Part shown: positions 26,375-35,114 of the stretch, one piece after another
Layout: the number at the start of each line of letters is the position of its first letter
Numbering within the stretch: position 1 is the first letter of the stretch
NCBI RefSeq assembly: GCF_900169525.1
Contig: NZ_LT821239.1
Span: 1,138,708 to 1,202,707 of the forward strand
DNA length: 64,000 nt
Direction of reading: 5' to 3'
Source of the DNA: Corynebacterium pacaense
GTDB taxonomy: Bacteria; Actinomycetota; Actinomycetes; Mycobacteriales; Mycobacteriaceae
Position numbers and translations under genes: made by a program
Notes under the pieces: model-generated
Databases searched by the model: none
What the model was told of the DNA's origin: nothing
Seen by the model: only the letters and a program-made list of their open reading frames with translations

Positions 26375-26560
26375 GTGGCTATGTTGGCAATTCTAACATC
26401 AATACCCAACAAATCAAGGCAAAACTACTCCGAGTCCGGGGTTGTGTCCGATAGCATGGCGTCCTTTAAGCAGTTTGGAGGGCTAATTGAAGAAATGGCT
26501 ATGGCGGTCGCCCCGCTCATTGACGAAGTCCTCGTTAGCGGTGACGAATGTATCAAGTGA
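26375..26560 (+). CDS. Short open frame, uncertain
   Basis: 61-codon frame ending SFKQFGGLIEEMAMAVAPLI…SGDECIK, which looks more protein-like than its start. No Shine-Dalgarno. It may be the 3' remnant of a gene cut by earlier rearrangement. Apart from this and the hairpin I see nothing in 26304–26617. Confidence 0.25.
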   Translation: MAMLAILTSIPNKSRQNYSESGVVSDSMASFKQFGGLIEEMAMAVAPLIDEVLVSGDECIK

Positions 26561-26619
26561 TGAAACCTTACTAAGGTGTGGGCATCTGGCTTTCAGCGGT
26601 GCGGGTGTCGTGTGGCCTA

Positions 26620-27543
26620 GGGCGTGTCTTGCAAATGAATTCTGTGGGAGCTGAGATCGTGGAGGTATGTCTCGATTCCAGCTCCTCTCAGACGACCAAT
26701 GGACACTGATTGCTGATTTGTTGCCTGGTCCCACGGGCAAGAAGGGCCGCCCGTTCGCCGACGCCCGACTGATGGTCGAGGGGATCATTTACCGGTATCG
26801 ATGCGGGATCGCGTGGCGAGACCTTCCTGATGCTTTCGGGCCTTGGCAAACGGTCTGGGCGTGGCATAGGCGCATGGCCGACGATGGTGTCTGGGATCGG
26901 GCGCAAGCGCGTCTGCACGAGTACGCAGACCGCGAGGGCCTGCTCGACTGGTCGGTATCGGTGGATTCCACGATCGCTCGTGCGCATCAGCACGCGACCA
27001 ACACCAAACGCGTAAAAAAGGGCTATATCGAATTACAAGAATCCGCTGACCGAGCCGCCTGACCACGCAGTCGGCCGTTCTCGGGGCGGCTTGTCAACGA
27101 AAACACATCAGCTCGTCGATGGGCGCGGCCTGCCGCTGGTGACGATTTGCTCAGCGGGACAGGATGGTGACTCGCCGATGTTCATCCCGCTCATGGAACA
27201 AGTGCGGGTCGGCCGTCGCACCAGGCCCGATGCCGCGCTCTGCGACAAGGCGTACTCCTCGCGGGCGAACCGGGCGTACTTGCGCAGGCGTGGCATCGAA
27301 GCGGTGATCCCCGAACCTCGTGATCAGCAGGGGCATCGGAAGCGGCGCGGCATGCAGGGTGGCAGGCCTGCGAAGTTTGATGCGGAGAAGTATCGGGGAA
27401 GGAACGTGATCGAGCGTGGCTATTGCCGGTTGAAACAGTGGCGAGGACTCGCGACTCGGTATGACAAGCTCGCGATCGTGTACCGGGCCGCAGTTGTCCT
27501 CAACGGAGTGATAGCGTGGCTCAACCTTTTACAAGACACGCCC
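26620..27543 (+). mobile_element. IS5-family insertion sequence, copy B
   Basis: 924 bp, GGGCGTGTCTTG ends, flanked by TA on each side (26618–26619, 27544–27545). Right, outward-facing end of the composite transposon. Both transposase frames are intact. I saw three base differences from copy C. Confidence 0.94.
26667..27062 (+). CDS. IS5-family transposase, orfA (copy B)
   Basis: 131 residues: N-terminal DUF4096-type region (LSDDQWTLIADLLPGPTGKKGRP, YRCGIAWRDLPDAFGPWQTV) and the first catalytic Asp in SVSVDSTIARAHQH. The C-terminal VKKGYIELQESADRAA lies past the presumed slip site AAAAAAG (27014–27020). Complete transposase requires joining to orfB by a +1 (or -2) frameshift. Confidence 0.92.
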   Translation: MSRFQLLSDDQWTLIADLLPGPTGKKGRPFADARLMVEGIIYRYRCGIAWRDLPDAFGPWQTVWAWHRRMADDGVWDRAQARLHEYADREGLLDWSVSVDSTIARAHQHATNTKRVKKGYIELQESADRAA

Positions 27544-27546
27544 TAG
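27016..27546 (+). CDS. IS5-family transposase, orfB (copy B)
   Basis: Open from 27016 in the +1 frame relative to orfA. It contains HAVGRSRGGLSTKTHQLVD, the second Asp (CDKAYSSRANRAYLRRRG) and Glu (NVIERGYCRLKQWRGLATRY). An internal ATG/GTG-independent start is not evident near the conserved beginning, supporting translation by frameshifting. The stop TAG at 27544–27546 is formed by target TA plus flanking G, so the element has no stop of its own. Confidence 0.88.
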   Translation, partial: KRAISNYKNPLTEPPDHAVGRSRGGLSTKTHQLVDGRGLPLVTICSAGQDGDSPMFIPLMEQVRVGRRTRPDAALCDKAYSSRANRAYLRRRGIEAVIPEPRDQQGHRKRRGMQGGRPAKFDAEKYRGRNVIERGYCRLKQWRGLATRYDKLAIVYRAAVVLNGVIAWLNLLQDTP

Positions 27547-28817
27547 GTGGTCCGGGTGCCGTCGGTGCAGTCACCGGTGCTCACGTGGGAGGCGAAGCCC
27601 TCGTTGGCATAGTTGTTCATGTTCTTCGGGCGGGCGTAGATGTTGCTGTCCGTCTGTGTCAGCGTGCCCGCGGAGTAGTCGAGGAAGATGCTGGCGCCGT
27701 CGCAGACCTCATCGCAGAGCACCTGGAGTTTTCCGGTCGAGGGGGTGTAGTCCAGTGCCATGACGCCCTTGAACGGGGAGTCGAACTTCTGCAGCAGCTT
27801 CGGCTCGATCGCACCAAGGTCGACGAGGAGAACCTCGCCGGTTTCCTCGACCCCGGCGGCGAAGACGGTGCCCCCGAGGTGCTCGACGGTTTCCAGGCCG
27901 CCGTTCGCACCGATGTCTCCGGTGAAGTCCCGGAGATTCCATTCATCGCTCGCCTGGAGCTTTCCTGACGTTGTCGTGGGGGCATCGAAGCGCAGGATGG
28001 AGGGGCGCGAGACGGACTTGTCCTTGTTGTTGCGTTCGGTGGAGAGGTAGATCGCGCCGTCGGTACCGATGGTGATGCCCTCGCCGTCAGGGGTCCCCTG
28101 ACCATCCGGGTAGGTGGTTGTCCAGTGTCCGGCCTCGGTGTAGGTGTCGGTCACCGGATCATGGTCAAGGACGAAGATGTCACCGGCGTCATTGTTGACG
28201 ATCCAGGCCCTGCCGTCGGCGTCGAAGTCCACGCCGGACATGTCCTCAACGGCGAAATCGGCACCGAGTGTGAGATTCTTGATCGCAATGTCGTCATAGG
28301 GGAGTCTGGCCGTGCTCGGATCGGTGTTCTCACCCTCGGCGACGTTCGCGGCGTTCCTCGTCGGCTCGGCGGTGACGGCGAAGGCGCCTGTCTTGTCGGG
28401 GATGCGGCCCCAGGTCGTGGCCGCGTGCTCCGTCCAGGAGGTCTCGTCGATCAGGTCTCCACCGGCGTCGCGGAGGGTGACCGAGTCTTTGCCACCGAGG
28501 CCGAAGTCGCTGGGCCCGCCCTCGGTGTAGAAGGAGATGTATCCGCCGGATTCGATAGAGGTGCCGGCCGGGATGACCAGGGGCTGATGGGTGTTGTCAT
28601 TGTCAATGATCGTCCACCCCGAGATGTCCACGGAGTTGATGTTGTCGGTGTTGGCCAGTTCGACCCAGTCGCCCTGCGGGTCCCCGTTCGATTCGACCTC
28701 ATTGATCACGATGGACTTCTCGGGGGAGGTCTGGGCGAGGGCGGGGAGAGGGGCGAGGGTGAGTCCGGCGATGACCGGTGCCACGGTGACACTGCGGATG
28801 ACGCTGCGCTTGTTCAT
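27543..28817 (-). pseudogene. Secreted lamin-tail / phytase-esterase-like protein, 5' part of a split gene
   Basis: 424 codons then a TAG made at the transposon junction. Signal peptide (MNKRSVIRSVTVAP… ending LPALAQT), a lamin-tail domain at about 35–130 (IVINEVESNGDPQGDWVELA, ISGWTIIDND) and an esterase-like-of-phytase beta-propeller (FAVEDMSGVDFDADGRAWIV, TPDGEGITIGTDGAIYLSTE, NGGLETVEHLGGTVFA). The C-terminal 68 codons lie at 15772–15976. The intact product would be 492 residues. The truncated form may still be secreted. The start at 28817 follows AGAAG. Confidence 0.9.
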
Positions 28818-29113
28818 TTTCACTTCTTTCGGGATTTCTCCTGTTGTCCTGCACAAAAAAACTGCGCCATGCCGCCGGCGGATGGCGCGTGCCAGGCAAT
28901 CGTATGATCAGACAATGATCTCCAGTTGTGCAAGGGGTGAACTGTGTGTGAACGGTGGCGTTCAGGCATGCGCTGCCCGCGATGTGCCGGTTCCCGGACG
29001 CGGGTAATTCAGATCCCTTGCACACGTCTGAAAAGTGAACTAAGGTTAACGGAAAGTAAACAAACGGGTCTGGGAACATGAACAACCCGCGAGTTGAGAA
29101 AAGGAGAAGCACA

Positions 29114-29359
29114 ATGGCCACCGAGATTACCGCAATCCGCAACATCGAAGCCGACTATCTGTGGAGCGTCCGCGAAGACCTTCAATCCCGCTTCGCCGGC
29201 ATCGTCGCGGCGGAGATGATCGATGATGTCCTGGACTACGTCGCCTCGAACCGCAGCGCGCGGGTGACGGCCTTCAGCAAGATCTTCATCGAGCGCGAAG
29301 CAGCGGAGGCCCTCGTCTCGCTCGCAGGCACCCGCGGGGAACTCTCCCTGGCGGCCTAG
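29114..29359 (+). CDS. Small helical protein resembling the three-helix-bundle dimerisation domain
   Basis: 81 residues. VREDLQSRFAGIVAAEMIDDVLDYVA and ARVTAFSKIFIEREAAEALVSL look like the three-helix domain found alone or ahead of actinobacterial arsenate reductases/phosphatases. No enzyme domain is attached here. AAGGAG lies eight bases before the ATG. The stop TAG (29357–29359) coincides with the IS copy C insertion point and is preserved by the first base of the element. Confidence 0.65.
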   Translation: MATEITAIRNIEADYLWSVREDLQSRFAGIVAAEMIDDVLDYVASNRSARVTAFSKIFIEREAAEALVSLAGTRGELSLAA

Positions 29360-30282
29360 GGCGTGTCTTGCAAATGAATTCTGTGGGAGCTGAGATCGTG
29401 GAGGTATGTCTCGATTCCAGCTCCTCTCAGACGACCAATGGACACTGATTGCTGATTTGTTGCCTGGTCCCACGGGCAAGAAGGGCCGCCCGTTCGCCGA
29501 CGCCCGACTGATGGTCGAGGGGATCATTTACCGGTATCGATGCGGGATCGCGTGGCGAGACCTTCCTGATGCTTTCGGGCCTTGGCAAACGGTCTGGGCG
29601 TGGCATAGGCGCATGGCCGACGATGGTGTCTGGGATCGGGCGCAAGCGCGTCTGCACGAGTACGCAGACCGCGAGGGCCTGCTCGACTGGTCGGTATCGG
29701 TGGATTCCACGATCGCTCGTGCGCATCAGCACGCGACCAACACCAAACGCGTAAAAAAGGGCTATATCGAATTACAAGAATCCGCTGACCGAGCCGCCTG
29801 ACCACGCAGTCGGCCGTTCTCGGGGCGGCTTGTCAACGAAAACACATCAGCTCGTCGATGGGCGCGGCCTGCCGCTGGTGACGATTTGCTCAGCGGGACA
29901 AGATGGTGACTCGCCGATGTTCATCCCGCTCATGGAACAAGTGCGGGTCGGCCGTCGCACCAGGCCCGATGCCGCGCTCTGCGACAAGGCGTACTCCTCG
30001 CGGGCGAACCGGGCGTACTTGCGCAGGCGTGGCATCGAAGCGGTGATCCCCGAACCTCGTGATCAGCAGGGGCATCGGAAGCGGCGCGGCATGCAGGGCG
30101 GCAGGCCTGCGAAGTTTGATGCGGAGAAGTATCGGGGAAGGAACGTGATCGAGCGTGGCTATTGCCGGTTGAAACAGTGGCGAGGACTCGCGACTCGGTA
30201 TGACAAGCTCGCGATCGTGTACCGGGCCGCAGTTGTCCTCAACGGAGTGATCGCGTGGCTCAACCTTTTACAAGACACGCCC
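29359..30282 (+). mobile_element. IS5-family insertion sequence, copy C
   Basis: 924 bp, same ends and TA duplication (29357–29358, 30283–30284). Inserted in CCTAGG, where the stop codons of the 29114 gene and of rbsK overlapped. Intact frames. Differs from copy B at three positions I could find. Confidence 0.94.
29406..29801 (+). CDS. IS5-family transposase, orfA (copy C)
   Basis: 131 residues, identical in sequence to orfA of copy B as far as I can compare. Slip-site candidate AAAAAAG at 29753–29759. Confidence 0.92.
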   Translation: MSRFQLLSDDQWTLIADLLPGPTGKKGRPFADARLMVEGIIYRYRCGIAWRDLPDAFGPWQTVWAWHRRMADDGVWDRAQARLHEYADREGLLDWSVSVDSTIARAHQHATNTKRVKKGYIELQESADRAA

Positions 30283-30285
30283 TAG
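29755..30285 (+). CDS. IS5-family transposase, orfB (copy C)
   Basis: Same frame arrangement as copy B (+1 relative to orfA) with the second Asp and Glu of the DDE triad (CDKAYSSRANRAYL; NVIERGYCRLKQWRG). The stop TAG at 30283–30285 is again supplied by the target TA plus G. Confidence 0.88.
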   Translation, partial: KRAISNYKNPLTEPPDHAVGRSRGGLSTKTHQLVDGRGLPLVTICSAGQDGDSPMFIPLMEQVRVGRRTRPDAALCDKAYSSRANRAYLRRRGIEAVIPEPRDQQGHRKRRGMQGGRPAKFDAEKYRGRNVIERGYCRLKQWRGLATRYDKLAIVYRAAVVLNGVIAWLNLLQDTP

Positions 30286-31223
30286 GTCGTTGAACCCGGC
30301 TCCAGATTCCCGGTGGCCCCGGCACCGGGGAGCCGGCTGGACAGGTCCGGATAGGATGCCTGGGCCCCGGCGCCGCGGACCGAGTAGGCCGCGACCCGCG
30401 CCGCGTGGGTCGCGGCACGTACCAGTGAATCACCCCTGAGCAGCCGGGCGCACAGAGCCCCGGCGAAGGCGTCCCCGGCCCCAGTGGTGTCCACGGCCGC
30501 GACCCGGGGTGTGGGTACCGCGGTGATCCCGGAGGCATCCGCCACCAGCGCGCCGGCCGCACCGAGTGTGAGAACCACCGACGTGAATCCCACCCTGAGC
30601 AGCTCCCCAGCGAGCATCTCCGGATCCCGGGCAGTAACGGGCGATCCCAGCTGCCCGAGGATCAGGCCGGCCTCGTGCTCATTCGCCAGCAGCGGATCAG
30701 CGCTCAGCAGTGCATCACGGGGAACCTCGATCACGGGCGCGAGGTTGATCACCACACGCCCGCCAGCCCACCTGACCGCCTCGGCGAAGCCCTCGGCCGG
30801 GATCTCACCCTGGAGCACGATGATCGCGGCGTCACCGAGCAGGGCGCGGTGCCTGCGCACCAGGTCGGCGTCGACAAGCGCATTCGCGCCGGGGATGACC
30901 ACGATGCTGTTCTCCCCGTCTGCGGCGATGGTGATCACCGCCAGGCCGGTGGTCTCCTCCTTGGTCTCCACCGCGTCCAGGTCCACCCCCGAGGCACTGA
31001 GGTACTCCAGTGCCGGCGCGGCGTAGGGATCCCGGCCGATCGCTCCGATGAAGGCGACATCGGCCCCCTGCAGGGCGGCGGACACCGCCTGGTTGGCGCC
31101 CTTGCCACCTGCGGTGATCTCCCCGCCGGTGCCCAGCAGCGTCTCCCCGGGGTTCGGATGGCGGTGGACGTGGACATTGAGATCCGCGTTGATCGAACCG
31201 ACCACAACGATCCGTTTGATCAT
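30282..31223 (-). CDS. rbsK: Ribokinase
   Basis: 313 residues, PfkB family: VVGSINADLNVHVHRHPNPG at the N-terminus, GGKGANQAVSAALQG, and the C-terminal anion-hole/catalytic motif DTTGAGDAFAGALCARL. Phosphorylates D-ribose to ribose 5-phosphate. The stop (30284–30282) lies at the IS copy C junction and is unchanged in sense by the insertion (ACG-ACC-TAG). Divergent from an ADP-ribosylglycohydrolase gene 110 bp away. Confidence 0.93.
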   Translation of the reverse strand: MIKRIVVVGSINADLNVHVHRHPNPGETLLGTGGEITAGGKGANQAVSAALQGADVAFIGAIGRDPYAAPALEYLSASGVDLDAVETKEETTGLAVITIAADGENSIVVIPGANALVDADLVRRHRALLGDAAIIVLQGEIPAEGFAEAVRWAGGRVVINLAPVIEVPRDALLSADPLLANEHEAGLILGQLGSPVTARDPEMLAGELLRVGFTSVVLTLGAAGALVADASGITAVPTPRVAAVDTTGAGDAFAGALCARLLRGDSLVRAATHAARVAAYSVRGAGAQASYPDLSSRLPGAGATGNLEPGSTT

Positions 31224-31333
31224 GGGATTCTCCTGACTGGGAAGGATGAAAAGCCGAATACCACCAGCATAAGTGCACGAAATCGATTTCGGAACCGATG
31301 GCGGGCGGTTCCCCCTGATCTACCATTGCTGCC

Positions 31334-32254
31334 ATGAGCAGCGAAAGCAGAGCACAGGCGGTTCTACTGGGACAGTTGATCGGCGACAGCCTGGGAAGCC
31401 AGGTCGAGTTCGCCACCGCGGCGGAGATCTCCGAGCACCATCCCGGAGGTGTGGTCGACCTCGCGGACGGTGGACCCTTCTCGCTCCGGGCCGGACAACC
31501 CACCGATGATTCGGAGATGGCGCTGGCACTTGCCCGGAGCATTCTCCGCAACGGCGGCTTCTCGGTGGATGACGTTCTGGAAAGCTACACCCGCTGGGCG
31601 CGCAGCGGGCCCTTCGATATCGGCGCCACCACCTCCGCGGCGCTGATGGATCACCGCAGGGACGGTGCCAGCCAGGCGAACGGGGCGCTGATGCGGATCT
31701 GCCCACTGGCAATCTACATGGCGCCCTTCCCCGGCGAGACCGCAGAGGAGCTCGCCCGGATCGACGCCGCCCTGACCCACCCCAACCAGCTGTGCCAGGA
31801 TATCAACGCCGTCTTCGTCAGGGTTATCGCCGCCGCGATCTACCGGGAGTACGACAGGCCGGCCATGCTCGATGCCTTCCGCGAGCATTCCGCCGGCGAG
31901 GTCAGGGATCTGATCGAGGCTTCCGTGGTCGCCCCTCCGGCGGAGTTCCAGGAGAGCATGGGATGGGTGAGGATCGCCTTCGGGAATGCGATCTTCGAGC
32001 TGGCCAACGGCACCTCCCTGGAGCAGTCGCTGATCAGGACGGTGGGCAGGGGAGGGGACACGGACACCAACGCCGCCATCTGCGGAGCACTGCTCGGTGG
32101 TCTGTACGGGGTGCAGGGACTGCCACGGCGGTGGATCGATCCGGTGCTCAGCGCACGCGCGGATGTGTACTCCCCGCGCCCGCGACCCGAGGAGTACTGG
32201 CCGGTGGATGCCCCGGATCTCGCCCTGGGGCTTCTCCGGATCGCGACGGCTTAA
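31334..32254 (+). CDS. ADP-ribosylglycohydrolase-family protein
   Basis: 306 residues. Metal-ligand motifs QPTDDSEMALALA (Asp pair) and RGGDTDTNAAICGALLG are those of the ARH/DraG fold; N-terminal LLGQLIGDSLGSQVEF fits. Members remove ADP-ribose from proteins or process related ribosides. Divergent from ribokinase, so a role in ribose or ADP-ribose salvage is possible (inference only). Confidence 0.88.
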   Translation: MSSESRAQAVLLGQLIGDSLGSQVEFATAAEISEHHPGGVVDLADGGPFSLRAGQPTDDSEMALALARSILRNGGFSVDDVLESYTRWARSGPFDIGATTSAALMDHRRDGASQANGALMRICPLAIYMAPFPGETAEELARIDAALTHPNQLCQDINAVFVRVIAAAIYREYDRPAMLDAFREHSAGEVRDLIEASVVAPPAEFQESMGWVRIAFGNAIFELANGTSLEQSLIRTVGRGGDTDTNAAICGALLGGLYGVQGLPRRWIDPVLSARADVYSPRPRPEEYWPVDAPDLALGLLRIATA

Positions 32255-32285
32255 AACCGGCCCTTCGAGCGGCTATGATGGCCGC

Positions 32286-32861
32286 ATGCGACTGTTTGCT
32301 GCGGTCAGGCCACCCCATGAGGTCACGGAGCATCTGGTTCGGGCCCTGCGGCCCCTGCGCGAGGAACTCCGTGGGGATCTCCGTTTCACCGATCCGGATA
32401 ACTGGCACATCACCCTGGCGTTCTACGGTGAACTACCCGAGGGGGCGGTGGAGGATCTCGTTGATCATCTCGGGCTGGCAACCCGGGTGAATGACAATTT
32501 CACCATCAGCATCAAAGGAGCGGGATCCTTCGCGCAGCGTAACCTCTGGATGGGGGCGGGCGGGGAGACCCGTGCGCTGCGCACCCTCATGGCCGACTGC
32601 CTGCTCGACCCGGAGGAGCGCAAGCGCCAACGTGCGCACCTGACGGTGGCACGGGCCAGCCAGCGTTCCAGGATCCGGGGATGGGATCCCGTGATCCCGG
32701 ACCTGGTTCGCGCCCTCGCGGTATACGAGGGCCCGGCCTGGCGGGTGGAGGAGATTGAACTCATCGCCTCCGAACCGGGCAGGGGGCGCGGCGGGGGGCC
32801 GCTGTACACGACGGTGGCAACGCTCTCGCTGGGCACCACCCGCTTGTCGACGCTGACCTGA
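32286..32861 (+). CDS. thpR: RNA 2',3'-cyclic phosphodiesterase / 2'-5' RNA ligase family
   Basis: 191 residues with both H-x-T motifs of the 2H phosphoesterase family: NWHITLAFYGEL and RAHLTVARASQ. N-terminal MRLFAAVRPP is typical of ThpR. It acts on RNA 2',3'-cyclic phosphates; the physiological role is unclear. It follows the ADP-ribosylglycohydrolase gene by 31 bp. Convergent with the VIT-family gene, whose stop begins one base after its own. Confidence 0.88.
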   Translation: MRLFAAVRPPHEVTEHLVRALRPLREELRGDLRFTDPDNWHITLAFYGELPEGAVEDLVDHLGLATRVNDNFTISIKGAGSFAQRNLWMGAGGETRALRTLMADCLLDPEERKRQRAHLTVARASQRSRIRGWDPVIPDLVRALAVYEGPAWRVEEIELIASEPGRGRGGGPLYTTVATLSLGTTRLSTLT

Positions 32862-33596
32862 TCACACCCCGACGGCCGTGCCGAAGAGCGCTCCCACCGC
32901 GTAGGTCACCGCCATGGTGAGCATACCCATGCCCACGTTGCGCACGATCGCCTTGCCCGGCTGCGCCTTCCCCAGCTTCGCGCTGATCAACCCGGTCAGG
33001 AACAGACCCGCGGCCACCGAGAGCACGACGATCCAGACGCGCACAGCGGGCTCGACCGGCAGCAGAACCAGCAGCATCGGGATCGCCGCGCCCGCGGTGA
33101 AGGACACCAGGGAGGAGAATGCGGCGGCCCACGGGCTGGTCAGCGCATGGGGGTCGATGCCCAGTTCCGCATCCGCATGGGCACCGAGGGCGTCGTGGCG
33201 GGTGAGGTCACGGGCGACCAGAGCGGCCACGTCCGGGGTGACCCCGCGGCGGATGTAGATATCGGTGAGTTCCTTGAGCTCCTGATCCGGCAGGTGCTTC
33301 AACTCCCACTTCTCCTTGTCCAGCAGCGCCTTCTCGGTGTCGCGCTGGGTGCTCACGGAGACGTACTCGCCGCCCGCCATGGAAAACGCACCGGCAACCA
33401 GTGCCGCGAGTCCGGCGGTGATGATGGCGATGAGATTGGTGGTCGCGCCGGCCACGCCGATGATCACACCGGCCACCGAGACGATCCCGTCGTTCGCGCC
33501 CAGGACGCCTGCACGCAGCCAGTTCAGCCTGGAACCGACCTGCTCCAGGTGCTCCTCGCCCTCATGGGGCGAAACCGTGGGTGATTTCTCTTGCAT
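32862..33596 (-). CDS. VIT1/CCC1-family membrane transporter
   Basis: 244 residues: LRAGVLGANDGIVSVAGVIIGVAGA (TM1 of the iron/manganese VIT family), FSMAGGEYVSVSTQRDTEKA (conserved Gly-Glu-Tyr), a charged cytosolic middle, and three C-terminal membrane helices. Family members export Fe(II) or Mn(II) from the cytosol; the metal here is not determined. Confidence 0.88.
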   Translation of the reverse strand: MQEKSPTVSPHEGEEHLEQVGSRLNWLRAGVLGANDGIVSVAGVIIGVAGATTNLIAIITAGLAALVAGAFSMAGGEYVSVSTQRDTEKALLDKEKWELKHLPDQELKELTDIYIRRGVTPDVAALVARDLTRHDALGAHADAELGIDPHALTSPWAAAFSSLVSFTAGAAIPMLLVLLPVEPAVRVWIVVLSVAAGLFLTGLISAKLGKAQPGKAIVRNVGMGMLTMAVTYAVGALFGTAVGV

Positions 33597-33683
33597 CAGG
33601 CTCGTGCTTTCTCATAACCGACAGATGACCTCTCGATGATAGGAGACGCCTGCCAAACCTGCAAGCAAGCTGATCCTTATCCT

Positions 33684-35114
33684 TCACAGCACCGGAATCG
33701 CATCCAGGAGCGCTCTGGTGAACTCGCTGCGCGGGTGGTCGTAGACCTCATCGACACGCCCGCGTTCAACTATCCGCCCGTGATCCATGACCACCACCGA
33801 GGTGCAGATGTGGCGGACCACCGAGAGATCGTGGGAGACGAAGACAAGGGTCAGCCCGTACTCATCGACGAGCTGGGCCAGCAGATCGAGCACCGGTTTG
33901 CGCACGGAGACATCGAGGGCGGACACCGGCTCATCGGCGAGCAGAATCTCCGGCTTCACCGAGAGTGCACGGGCGATGCTGATGCGCTGCCGTTGCCCCC
34001 CTGAGAACTCGTGGGGGTAGCGGTCGATCACCTCGGCACCCAGCCCGACCTGCGCTAGCACCTCCAGCGCCCGCTCCCGCTTCTCCCGCGCACCCCAGCC
34101 AAGGAGCGGTTCCGCGACGATCTCACCGATGCGCATGCGCGGATTCAGGCTGGACTGCGGATCCTGGAACACCATCTGGGTTCCGCCCTCTACCCGGAGG
34201 GTGCCGGAGGTCGGACGATCCAGTCCGGCGAGCAGCTTCAACAAGGTGGTCTTACCCGAGCCGGAACCGCCGACCACCCCGAGACGCTCGCCCCTGCGCA
34301 GCGTCAGTGAGATCGAATCGAGCGCAGTGGTGCCCCGGAACTGCCTGCGCACACCGTCGAGGGTGGCCACGGTGGGGCCGTAGTCCTCCACCACGGGCGG
34401 GGTGCTGAGGGTGGAGGCGTCGACAAGGCGGCGGGTGTAGGGGTGGCGCGGGGACCGCAGCACTCCGGCCGTGGCGCCCGATTCGACTATCTCACCCGAT
34501 TTCATCACCAGGAGCCGGTCGCAGGTCTGCGCGACCAGCCCGAGGTCGTGTGTGATGAACAGTAGGGAGGTGCCGCGTTCCTCGGCCATGCGCAGCAGCA
34601 GATCGATGATGTGCCTCTGCACGGTGACATCGAGGGCGGTTGTCGGTTCATCGCAGATCAGGACCTCTGGGTCGTTGGCCATCGCCATCGTGATCAGGGC
34701 GCGTTGGCGTTGGCCGCCGGAGAGTTCGTGGGGGTAGGCGCGCGCCGTGCGCGCGGGCAGGGAGACATCCGCGAGCATCTCCCCGGTGCGTCTGCGTGCC
34801 CGGGCGCGCGTGTGCCCGTGCAGCGTCATCATCTCCTCGATCTGGCGGCCCACGCGCATCAGCGGGTTGAGTGCGGTCATCGGCTCCTGGAAGATCATGG
34901 CGATCCGCTGCCCGCGGTGGCGCCAGGAATCCTCGGCGTCGAGAAGCGTGCTTCCGCTGCGTGGCAGGTCCGTCAGCCCCATGATCGCCAGCGCCGTCAG
35001 GGACTTTCCCGATCCGGATTCACCGATCAGGCCCACGCGCTCACCTGCCCCGATGCGGAAGGAGATGTTGTTGACCAGTCCCTTCCCTATACTCAGGTTC
35101 TCCACCTCAAGCAT
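33684..35114 (-). CDS. Dipeptide/oligopeptide ABC transporter, fused double ATPase
   Basis: 476 residues containing two complete nucleotide-binding domains: GESGSGKS, ELSGGQRQRALI, LICDEPTTALD in the first; GGSGSGKTTLLKLL, EFSGGQRQRISIARAL, LLADEPVSALD in the second. This is a DppD–DppF fusion powering peptide import. ATG 35114 overlaps the end of the upstream permease gene by eight bases. Confidence 0.93.
   Translation of the reverse strand: MLEVENLSIGKGLVNNISFRIGAGERVGLIGESGSGKSLTALAIMGLTDLPRSGSTLLDAEDSWRHRGQRIAMIFQEPMTALNPLMRVGRQIEEMMTLHGHTRARARRRTGEMLADVSLPARTARAYPHELSGGQRQRALITMAMANDPEVLICDEPTTALDVTVQRHIIDLLLRMAEERGTSLLFITHDLGLVAQTCDRLLVMKSGEIVESGATAGVLRSPRHPYTRRLVDASTLSTPPVVEDYGPTVATLDGVRRQFRGTTALDSISLTLRRGERLGVVGGSGSGKTTLLKLLAGLDRPTSGTLRVEGGTQMVFQDPQSSLNPRMRIGEIVAEPLLGWGAREKRERALEVLAQVGLGAEVIDRYPHEFSGGQRQRISIARALSVKPEILLADEPVSALDVSVRKPVLDLLAQLVDEYGLTLVFVSHDLSVVRHICTSVVVMDHGRIVERGRVDEVYDHPRSEFTRALLDAIPVL

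Larger units (their letters stand above)
15979..27543. mobile_element. Composite transposon (11.6 kb) with metal/redox cargo
   Basis: Two 924-bp IS5-family copies in opposite orientation (15979–16902 minus, 26620–27543 plus) bound about 9.7 kb of cargo. The outer ends carry the same two-base target duplication TA (15977–15978 and 27544–27545). Removing the element and one TA rejoins an interrupted coding sequence exactly in frame. Cargo: truncated lipoprotein, cold-shock protein, degenerate IS6 element, oxidoreductase, cupin, P1B-ATPase, small repeat protein, two CPSC proteins, an FNR-type regulator, an oxidoreductase pseudogene and a YIDES protein. One end IS (copy A) has a nonsense mutation in orfA; the other is intact. 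Confidence 0.88.

Noticed and set aside
29039-29050. ACTAAGGTTAAC as a DtxR iron box
   Set aside because: Only one arm resembles the DtxR consensus; no second arm follows.
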